64,000 nucleotides of DNA from the NCBI RefSeq assembly GCF_014023275.1, contig NZ_CP054698.1, forward strand, positions 1,240,001 through 1,304,000. The letters are read 5' to 3'. Positions 27,704 to 34,395 of this stretch are shown piece after piece. This DNA is from Nostoc edaphicum CCNP1411 (GTDB lineage Bacteria; Cyanobacteriota; Cyanobacteriia; Cyanobacteriales; Nostocaceae). Made by a program: the position numbers and the translations under genes. The notes under the pieces are model-generated. The model was given only the letters and a program-made list of their open reading frames with translations. It had not been told where the DNA came from and ran no database searches. The first letter of the stretch is position 1. Each line of letters opens with the position of its first letter.

Positions 27704-28795
27704 ATGTCAACCAAAAACATTATTCTTTTCGCTTTATTACTGTTTATCCCGATTTCTGTAGCGGCCCACTTTCTGGAATGGGGAGAATTGATAGTTTTCA
27801 TTACAGCTGGATTAGCAATTCTGCCCTTAGCAGCTTGGATGGGTACAGCTACAGAAGAAATTGCTGTCGTAGTCGGGCCATCATTGGGGGGCTTGTTAAA
27901 CGCCACCTTTGGCAATGCTACAGAACTAATCATCGCCCTAGTGGCGCTGAACGCTGGGTTAATAGATGTAGTCAAAGCCAGTATCACGGGATCAATTATT
28001 AGCAACTTACTACTGGTGATGGGTTTTTCCATGCTTTTGGGAGGACTGCGCTACAAAGAACAGACATTTCAGCCAATTGTGGCGCGGGTGAATGCTGATT
28101 CGATGAATTTGGCGGTGATTGCCATGTTGATGCCAACGGCAATGAATTATACCTCTCAAGGAATTAACGAACAAACACTGCAAAATTTTTCTATTGCTGT
28201 TGCTGTGGTGTTAATCCTGGTTTATGCGCTAACGCTGCTATTTTCGATGAAAACCCACTCCTATCTTTATGATGTGGGTGTAGCAGAGACAGAAGAAGAG
28301 GAAATCCCTCATGCTAAACCAAATATGATGTTGTGGATTGGTGTCTTGCTAGTATGTACCTTACTGGTAGCATTTGAGTCAGAAATGTTAGTTGATTCTC
28401 TGGAAGTGGCCACATCTCAGCTAGGTTTGACGGCGCTGTTTACAGGGGTGATTTTGGTTCCCATTGTCGGTAACGCGGCTGAACACGCTACAGCAGTCAC
28501 CGTGGCAATGAAAAATAAAATGGATCTTTCCCTTTCGGTAGCGGTGGGATCAAGTATGCAGATTGCCTTGTTTGTTGCGCCCGTGTTGGTGATCGCAGGG
28601 CGGATAATGGGTAAACCAATGGATTTAGATTTCCAACCCTTTGAATTAGTAGCTGTGGTTGCGTCGGTGTTGATTGCAAACAGTATTAGTTCTGATGGTA
28701 AGTCCAATTGGCTGGAAGGCACTTTGTTATTAGCTACCTATACAGTGTTGGGATTCGCCTTCTACTTCCATCCGGTTATAGAAGGTATAGGCTAG
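27704..28795 (+). CDS. cax: Calcium/proton exchanger (CAX family)
   Basis: An inner-membrane Ca2+/H+ antiporter with about ten transmembrane helices. The two alpha-repeat motifs of the CaCA superfamily are visible: LGGLLNATFGNATELIIALV (first, with the Asn-Ala-Thr-Glu core) and LVPIVGNAAEHATAVTVAMK (second, with NAAEHATA). An acidic loop VAETEEEEIPHA separates the halves. I start at MSTKNIILFALLLF (27704), which gives 363 residues and a helix at once; a GTG at 27620 or 27674 would add a short leader. The stop codon TAG at 28793-28795 falls within the left end of a MITE-like element, so the last residues may have been set by that insertion. Confidence 0.92.
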   Translation: MSTKNIILFALLLFIPISVAAHFLEWGELIVFITAGLAILPLAAWMGTATEEIAVVVGPSLGGLLNATFGNATELIIALVALNAGLIDVVKASITGSIISNLLLVMGFSMLLGGLRYKEQTFQPIVARVNADSMNLAVIAMLMPTAMNYTSQGINEQTLQNFSIAVAVVLILVYALTLLFSMKTHSYLYDVGVAETEEEEIPHAKPNMMLWIGVLLVCTLLVAFESEMLVDSLEVATSQLGLTALFTGVILVPIVGNAAEHATAVTVAMKNKMDLSLSVAVGSSMQIALFVAPVLVIAGRIMGKPMDLDFQPFELVAVVASVLIANSISSDGKSNWLEGTLLLATYTVLGFAFYFHPVIEGIG

Positions 28796-28902
28796 TACCG
28801 CAAGGCGGAAGTCAAAAGTTAAAAGTCAAAAGTCAAAAGAATTGTATTCTAAGCTTTTGCGCCATTTGAAATGGTATGTTTGTTTCCGCCGTGCTGTACT
28901 GG
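28792..28902. mobile_element. MITE-like element (family D), copy 1
   Basis: Imperfect terminal inverted repeats ctagtaccgcaaggcggaa and ttccgccgtgctgtactgg bound a 111-bp, AT-rich, repeat-filled centre. A second copy is at 61773-61869. The first three bases overlap the stop of cax. Confidence 0.8.
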
Positions 28903-28910
28903 TTAAGCAG

Positions 28911-28944
28911 TGCGTAGGCGTAGCCCGTCGTAGACATCGCTCAT
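28911..28944. repeat. Short gcgtaggcgtagcccgtc repeat
   Basis: A ~32-bp interspersed repeat (gcgtaggcgtagcccgtcgt, then agacatcgct). Versions of it interrupt the PIN-domain gene at 33622 and lie at 37641. It probably forms a stem-loop. Confidence 0.55.
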
Positions 28945-29016
28945 AGTTTAACGGATTCGGAGAAGTCCACATCCTCAACGCCAGTAAAATAAAGAGATAT
29001 AAGAGCGATCGCCTGT

Positions 29017-30156
29017 ATGAGCTACTGCCTTAATCCCCACTGTCCCAAGCCTGAAAATCCCGATCATGTAAATTTTTGCGTGACTTGCGGTTCCAAGTTA
29101 CTCCTCAAAGAACGTTACCGTGCGATCAAACCAATCGGACAAGGTGGTTTTGGCAAAACCTTCTTAGCTGTGGATGAGGATAAACCCTCAAAACCACGCT
29201 GCGTAATTAAGCAATTTTATCCCCAATCCCAAGGCACCAACACTCTTGCCAAAGCCGTAGAGTTATTTAACCAAGAAGCGGTGCAATTAGATGAATTGGG
29301 CAAACATCCTCAAATTCCAGAACTACTGGCATATTTTACCCAAGAAAATCGGCAGTATCTTGTACAAGAATTTATCGACGGACAAAACTTAGCTCAGGAA
29401 TTGGCACATAGAGGTGCTTTTAGTGAAATACAAATCTGGCAATTACTAAGTGATTTATTACCAGTTTTGCAATTTTGTCATACTAGACACGTAATTCACC
29501 GCGATATTAAGCCAGAAAACATTATTTTACGCGAGAGCGATCGCAAACTAGTATTAGTAGATTTTGGTGCTGCTAAATCTGCTACTGGTACTGCCTTAAA
29601 TAGAACTGGTACTAGTATTGGGAGTCCAGAATATGTTGCACCTGAACAAATGAGAGGTAGGGCTATTTTTGCCAGTGATATTTACAGTTTGGGTGCGACT
29701 TGTATTAATTTATTAACAGTGCGATCGCCTTTCGATTCTTATGATACCAATAACGATACATGGGTATGGCAGCAATACTTGCAAACTCCTATCAGTAATC
29801 AGTTGAATCGCATTCTCAACAAGATGCTAGAAAGTATCCCGATTCGACGTTATCAAACAGTAGACGAAGTTCTCAAAGACTTAAATCAAAAGTCGCAATT
29901 AGCAGCCACACCAGCGATTGCACCAAAACCTATCCCTCAAGCTCCACTCAAATCTCCAGCCGCTTTTGTATCGAAATCTCCGAGTCAACTTGAGAAAGAA
30001 TTAGAGGAAATGAAAACCCAATTTATGGGTAACAACAAACCTCAACCAAATAAAATACAGCCACCCAACCCAACACCTCAGCCTTCTAGTACAAATAAAA
30101 TAGATGAAGAGTTAGAAGAATTAAAAGCCAAATATCTTGGTAATAACAATCCCTAA
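29017..30156 (+). CDS. Ser/Thr protein kinase with N-terminal zinc ribbon
   Basis: A 379-residue cytoplasmic kinase. Cys pairs at the start (CLNPHCPKPENPDHVNFCVT, CGSK) form a zinc ribbon. Then the kinase: GQGGFGKTFLAVDED glycine loop, Lys in RCVIKQFYP, VIHRDIKPENIIL catalytic loop, DFG in LVLVDFGAAKS and SPEYVAPEQMRG. The tail (about 300-379) has no TPRs or membrane helix. Instead it has a Pro/Gln-rich linker holding two copies of a short motif (EKELEEMKTQFMGNNKP; DEELEELKAKYLGNNNP) that could be a binding peptide. It is closely similar in design to the 13-kb kinase, so the two are probably paralogues. Monocistronic. Confidence 0.93.
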   Translation: MSYCLNPHCPKPENPDHVNFCVTCGSKLLLKERYRAIKPIGQGGFGKTFLAVDEDKPSKPRCVIKQFYPQSQGTNTLAKAVELFNQEAVQLDELGKHPQIPELLAYFTQENRQYLVQEFIDGQNLAQELAHRGAFSEIQIWQLLSDLLPVLQFCHTRHVIHRDIKPENIILRESDRKLVLVDFGAAKSATGTALNRTGTSIGSPEYVAPEQMRGRAIFASDIYSLGATCINLLTVRSPFDSYDTNNDTWVWQQYLQTPISNQLNRILNKMLESIPIRRYQTVDEVLKDLNQKSQLAATPAIAPKPIPQAPLKSPAAFVSKSPSQLEKELEEMKTQFMGNNKPQPNKIQPPNPTPQPSSTNKIDEELEELKAKYLGNNNP

Positions 30157-30162
30157 AATCTA

Positions 30163-30263
30163 ATACAGTTCAGATAAGAGCAAAACACTTGTAGAGACGG
30201 CGATTTATCGCGTCTTCAAAGACCAATTACCTACACCAATAACCCTTAACCCAAGCGTATTGC
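30163..30263. mobile_element. MITE-like element (family C), copy 1
   Basis: Starts aatacagttcagataag and ends cttaacccaagcgtattg, with the internal hairpin gacggcgatttatcgcgtct. It is the same family as the well-defined copy at 50606-50706. It lies between the kinase gene and the gnd terminator. Confidence 0.7.
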
Positions 30264-30324
30264 CTTAAAATCAATCAATAAGATACAGCAGTTTTATTTT
30301 GCATTTAACTCAGCATAAAAAAGA

Positions 30325-30351
30325 AAGTGACTCTGAAACTCAGAGTCACTT
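30325..30351 (-). terminator. Rho-independent terminator of gnd
   Basis: aagtgactctg/cagagtcactt forms an 11-bp perfect stem with a 5-base loop. On the minus strand it is followed by tcttttttatg, a U-run. Confidence 0.85.
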
Positions 30352-30415
30352 GTAATATTTATTCAGAAACAGTCTAAATTTACTCAATAAATTGAGAATT
30401 TAGAGGTACAAAAGC

Positions 30416-31846
30416 TTACTTCCCAGCTTCAGCAATAGGAACCCATTCAGTGTGGAAGCTTCCGGGCTTGTCAAGACGCAGGTAAGTATGTGCGCCAAAG
30501 TAGTCGCGTTGTGCTTGAGTTAGATTTTGAGGTAAGCGATCGCGGCGATAGCTGTCAAAATAATCCAAGGATGCGCTAAACGCGGGTACTGGAATTCCCA
30601 CTGTTGCAGCTGTCGCAATCACTTCCCGCCAAGCAGTTTGTCTGTCAAGAATTGTCTGCTTAAATTCGGGAGCTAACAGCAAGTTAGGCAAAGCTGGATT
30701 TTCGCTAAAAGCCTTCTTAATCTTATTCAAAAAGCGAGCGCGAATAATACAACCACCTTTCCAAATCCGCGCCATTTCGCCCAGATCCAAATTCCAGTTA
30801 TATGTTTTTGAAGCTGTGGATAGCAACGCCATCCCTTGAGCATAAGAACAGATTTTTGAGCAATAGAGAGCATCACGTACTTTGTTGATAAAGTCCTTGG
30901 TTTGCCCGTCATACTTGCCACTGGGGCCTGTGAGGACTTTAGATGCTGCAACCCGCTCATCTTTAATCGAAGATATAATCCGGGCATTAACTGCTGCTGT
31001 AATTGTAGGAATAGCAACTCCCAATTCCAATGCAGTTTGTACAGTCCAGCGTCCAGTTCCCTTTTGACCGGCTGCGTCAACAATCAAATCCACCAGGGGT
31101 TTATTTGTGTCTGGGTCAATATATGGGAAGATATTCTTCGTAATCTCAATCAAAAATGAATCGAGTTCATCGGTGGTATTCCATTCAGCAAACACATCAT
31201 GTAGCTGACTGGGGTTTAATCCAGCGACATTTTTCAGCAAGTCGTAGGCTTCAGCAATTAGCTGCATATCGCCATACTCAATGCCGTTGTGTACCATTTT
31301 GACATAGTGGCCAGAACCACCAGGGCCAATGTAGGTTACACAAGGGCCATCATCAACTTGGGCAGCAATTTTGTTGAAAATTGGTGATAGAAACTCGTAA
31401 GAGCTTGTTGTACCTCCAGGCATCAGAGATGGGCCATTCAATGCCCCTTCTTCACCGCCACTGACACCCATACCAAGATACCGAAGCCCAGCCGGTTCTA
31501 ATTCCTGAGTGCGTCGTTCCGTATCTTCAAACCAAGAGTTGCCACCGTCGATAATGATATCGCCTTCCTCTAACAAGGGTTTGAGTTGAGCAATCACCGC
31601 ATCCACTGGCTTACCAGCTTGCACCATTACTAGAATTTTGCGGGGACGTTCCAATAAGGCAACGAATTCTTCTAGAGTAAAGGCGGCTTTGACGTTCCGT
31701 CCTGTAGCACGTTGCGCCATAAACGCATCCGTTTTTTCTCGGGAGCGGTTGTAAACTGCAATTGGGAAGCCATTGCGCTCCACGTTGAGAGCGATGTTCT
31801 CACCCATAACGGCTAATCCAATCACACCAAAGCTTTGTAGTGTCAT
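30416..31846 (-). CDS. gnd: 6-phosphogluconate dehydrogenase (decarboxylating)
   Basis: The oxidative pentose phosphate enzyme that turns 6-phosphogluconate and NADP+ into ribulose-5-phosphate, CO2 and NADPH; in cyanobacteria it supplies reductant in the dark and in heterocysts. The NADP motif GLAVMGENIALNVERNGF opens the protein, the signature VDGGNSWFEDTERR follows, then YLGMGVSGGEEGALNGPSLM, the catalytic Lys region HYVKMVHNGIEYGDMQLIAE, and the C-terminal substrate-binding DYFGAHTYLRLD. With the start at MTLQSFGV (31846) it has 476 residues, the family norm. The 40 extra codons up to 31966 do not belong to the family and probably are leader sequence. Confidence 0.96.
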   Translation of the reverse strand: MTLQSFGVIGLAVMGENIALNVERNGFPIAVYNRSREKTDAFMAQRATGRNVKAAFTLEEFVALLERPRKILVMVQAGKPVDAVIAQLKPLLEEGDIIIDGGNSWFEDTERRTQELEPAGLRYLGMGVSGGEEGALNGPSLMPGGTTSSYEFLSPIFNKIAAQVDDGPCVTYIGPGGSGHYVKMVHNGIEYGDMQLIAEAYDLLKNVAGLNPSQLHDVFAEWNTTDELDSFLIEITKNIFPYIDPDTNKPLVDLIVDAAGQKGTGRWTVQTALELGVAIPTITAAVNARIISSIKDERVAASKVLTGPSGKYDGQTKDFINKVRDALYCSKICSYAQGMALLSTASKTYNWNLDLGEMARIWKGGCIIRARFLNKIKKAFSENPALPNLLLAPEFKQTILDRQTAWREVIATAATVGIPVPAFSASLDYFDSYRRDRLPQNLTQAQRDYFGAHTYLRLDKPGSFHTEWVPIAEAGK

Positions 31847-32155
31847 AAAAAATTTCTGGCTAACTCTTGCAGATCCTTTACCTATAAGGGTAGTCCGATA
31901 TTTTCCGTTCTCCCCTAAAGAAGACCTTAAGACTTGATATAAACGACAAAAATCCACAACTAACATGGATAATTAATTTTAAATTGTATCTAAATCAACA
32001 ATTGACTGGCAAAATTTGCAAAATTGTTAGTTGAGGGACTGGGGACTAGGGACTAGGAAGAAATTTAATTCACTAAATTACTTTTTCTTCCTAATACCTA
32101 ATATCCAGTCCCCAATCCCCAGTCCCCAATCCCTAGTCAAAGGAGTAACCAAATA

Positions 32156-32893
32156 ATGCTGGCATTTGTCCTAGCTTTGGTGGTCGGTTTTGGTAGTTTA
32201 GCCATTTACATAGCAGCTTTCTTTTTTCCAGAAATCCACCGCAAGAATGATTTTATCTGGAGTGGTGTAGGACTGTTCTATGCCTTAGTTTTATGGGTGT
32301 TTGCACCACGCATTACTGGGGGTTTGTTGCTGGGTCATGTGGCTAGTGTGGCTCTTTTGGTCTGGTTTGGCTGGCAAACTCTATCATTACGTCGCCAATT
32401 GACCCCCCAAGCACAACAAACTCAAGTACCCAGTCCTGAGACGGTGAAAACTGGCATTCAGGAACAGGTAAATAAGTTGTCCCTTCAGGAACGGCTGGGT
32501 CAGTTGCAGCAGGGTCTTGGTAATACCTTCAGTGGCGTGAAAGACAAGGTGCAACAGACTGTAAGTAAAAAAACACCCACAACCCCCAAACCTGAAGATA
32601 TTATCTCTGTAATATCAGAGCAACCTACTGTTGAGATTATCGACAAAACTATTGTCATACCAGAACAACCAGTAGAGGAGATAGTTACTACTGACACTGA
32701 AGTAAAAACTGAGAGTGTACCGGAAGCGATTCCACCACATCCCCCATCTCCTGAATTGGTGGAAGCAGCGCAAGCAGATTTAGAAATTGAGGATAAGCAA
32801 CCAATTCCCGTAGAAGAAATTGCGCCGGATGCGGTACTCGCTCCCCCAGCGGAACCGCCATCTGAACAAATACCGCCTAATCAAAGTAGTTGA
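32156..32893 (+). CDS. ycf66: Ycf66-family protein
   Basis: A 245-residue thylakoid or plasma-membrane protein. The conserved Ycf66 part fills the first 85 residues: three hydrophobic segments (FVLALVVGFGSLAIYIAAFF, GLFYALVLWVFAPRI, ASVALLVWFGWQ) with FPEIHRKNDFIWSGVGLFY between them, then TLSLRRQLTP. The remaining 160 residues are a poorly conserved acidic, Pro/Glu/Ile-rich tail (PEQPVEEIVTTDTE and similar). Ycf66 is conserved in cyanobacteria and chloroplast genomes, role unknown. Transcribed alone, with a strong hairpin behind it. Confidence 0.92.
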   Translation: MLAFVLALVVGFGSLAIYIAAFFFPEIHRKNDFIWSGVGLFYALVLWVFAPRITGGLLLGHVASVALLVWFGWQTLSLRRQLTPQAQQTQVPSPETVKTGIQEQVNKLSLQERLGQLQQGLGNTFSGVKDKVQQTVSKKTPTTPKPEDIISVISEQPTVEIIDKTIVIPEQPVEEIVTTDTEVKTESVPEAIPPHPPSPELVEAAQADLEIEDKQPIPVEEIAPDAVLAPPAEPPSEQIPPNQSS

Positions 32894-32898
32894 ATGCT

Positions 32899-32938
32899 GT
32901 GAAACCCAACGTTAACCTAATTAGATGTTGGGTTTCAC
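32899..32938 (+). terminator. Hairpin downstream of ycf66
   Basis: gtgaaacccaac pairs perfectly with gttgggtttcac (12 bp). The U-run is weak, but the position just behind the ycf66 stop suits transcript 3'-end formation. Confidence 0.6.
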
Positions 32939-32967
32939 GAATTTAGATAAATTTTAGAGCATAGTTT

Positions 32968-33380
32968 AGAGGTTGTTTGAAAAGTGTTTTGCTGTGACTT
33001 TAGGCAGTTTTAGATTCCCCGTAACCCTCCTTAAAAAGGCTACGGTTGTACACACAAAGTCAAATTACTCCCCTTGTAAAGAAAAGAGGGGAAACCGGAA
33101 AATCTTGTTCCCTCCCCTTTGCAAGGCTACAGTGTACACACAAGTCGAATTACCCCCCTTAATCCCCCCTTGGAAAGGGGGGAAACTAGAAATACAGTTC
33201 CCTCCCCTTTGCAAGGGGAGGGTTAGGGTGGGGTAAAACCTTGGATAATCAGCTATTTCAGACTTGTGTGTACACCGTAGCCTAAAAAAGGGGAACCAAA
33301 ATCAAAGTCCCCTTTTTAAGGGGGATTTAGGAGAATCTAAAATTTTTGATACCGACAAGGAGACTTTTCAAACATCCTCT
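32968..33380. mobile_element. Composite MITE cluster (family B ends with several family A ends inside)
   Basis: Outer ends agaggttgtttgaaaagtg and gacttttcaaacatcctct match the family-B ends. Inside are at least three family-A ends: ctacggttgtacacacaaag (33038), ctacagtgtacacacaagtc (33126) and gacttgtgtgtacaccgtag (33262). C-rich palindromic blocks (ccctccccttgcaagggg) alternate with them. This is a nest of repeated insertions with no gene. Confidence 0.75.
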
Positions 33381-33417
33381 TAGGAAATGCTCTTAACTAA
33401 CTAGGAATAACAATTAT

Positions 33418-33741
33418 GAACATCCAACTTATTACGAAATTCTCAGTGGGTTAAAGCACCGTGATGCCCAAAAGCAACTCGCTTTGTTTTTGGAGTTTGT
33501 CGCCCAAAATACTGTCTTACCCCTTACTGAACAATCAGTCACCTTATCCGCAGATATCTACGCAAACTTGCGACTCCAAGGAATTCCCATCGATGATATT
33601 GACTTGCTCATTGCTGGGGTTGCGTAGACGCAAAGCGGCTTGTCGTCAGACATCGCCAATAATTTAGTTATGATCACTCATAATCAGCGTCATTTTGGTA
33701 GAGTTGAAGCACTAGAGTTGCAAGACTGGAGCCAAGCTTGA
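33418..33741 (+). pseudogene. Broken PIN-domain (VapC-type) toxin gene
   Basis: A continuous frame of 108 codons with one internal stop. The first part reads EHPTYYEILSGLKHRDAQKQ and continues to IDDIDLLIAG, which matches the middle of a PIN ribonuclease domain (the acidic D-x-D region). A TAG at 33625-33627 lies inside a ~33-bp interspersed repeat (starting gcgtagacgcaaagcggc), after which the same frame resumes as IANNLVMITHNQRHFGRVEA. That is the conserved PIN C-terminus with THNxxHF. Start codon and the first catalytic Asp are absent, apparently lost at the MITE cluster next to it. So the gene is dead through both truncation and an in-frame repeat insertion. Confidence 0.85.
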
Positions 33742-33869
33742 CGTGCTTTGATTGCAATAAAAGTTACCCTGTAGATTTTATGCAGCGATCGCACTACCAT
33801 CAAAATAGACAAGAGCATATAGCGATCGCACTACCATACCCGCAGTTTCAAATATTTTAGTTCTGTAAG

Positions 33870-33992
33870 GCGTGTTACGGCGCAAAATTAGCGTCGGGTG
33901 AAGTCTTTGCTGTAGGCATCGCTCCCCGAATATTTACTAAATTAGCCGAAATTAACGATACAATCATTAAAAAATACCCAAAAAATACTTAA
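33870..33992 (+). pseudogene. C-terminal gene fragment, family unknown
   Basis: Forty open codons without a start, ending in TAA at 33990-33992. The peptide SGEVFAVGIAPRIFTKLAEI followed by a basic KKYPKNT looks like a genuine protein end. It stops ten bases before the EACC1-like gene. The remaining gap 33742-33869 has HIP1 sites and nothing else. Confidence 0.35.
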
Positions 33993-34002
33993 GCAATTCA
34001 TC

Positions 34003-34395
34003 ATGGCAGCAATATCTAACGTTCAGGTGACGATTTCTCTAGCTGAACTGGGTTTAGACGATGAGGAATTGCAAAAACAAGTAGAAAATTTGCTACCTCA
34101 GTTAAGAGAAGTGGATGGGGTAGAAGATGCAGATTTAGTTGCAGTGGAAAACGCACCCCAGGGTACAAAGAGTATCAGCGGCTTTGTGTGGGGATTGTTA
34201 AAAGCACAAGTTAACGCTTCTAATATCAAGAGTTTGTTTAAATTTTTGAGCGATCGCTTCGGCAACAAACCAATTAAAATCGGGGTGAAAGCGCCTGATG
34301 GCAGAGAACTCAATATCGAAGCCAGCAGTCGAGAAGAGTTTGAATTTGCGCTACAGAAAGCACAAGATTTTTTGAACAATAAGTCAAACAGCTAA
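34003..34395 (+). CDS. Effector-associated EACC1-like protein
   Basis: A 130-residue protein, MAAISNVQVTISLAELGLDD followed by ELQKQVENLLPQLREVDGVE, then a small strand-helix-strand region (NKPIKIGVKAPDGRELNIEA) and a final helix. This pattern, a conserved first strand, a two-helix core and a final RELNIEA strand, matches the effector-associated constant component EACC1 of bacterial conflict systems (recognition from memory, so moderate). The stop codon directly abuts the ATG of the caspase-FGE gene (no gap), which ties the two as one unit. EACC1 is thought to act as an adaptor linking sensor and caspase-type effector modules. Confidence 0.72.
   Translation: MAAISNVQVTISLAELGLDDEELQKQVENLLPQLREVDGVEDADLVAVENAPQGTKSISGFVWGLLKAQVNASNIKSLFKFLSDRFGNKPIKIGVKAPDGRELNIEASSREEFEFALQKAQDFLNNKSNS

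Noticed and set aside
32973..33236. 87-codon frame in the MITE cluster
   Set aside because: It consists of repeated family A and B sequence; similar peptides would appear wherever these repeats occur.
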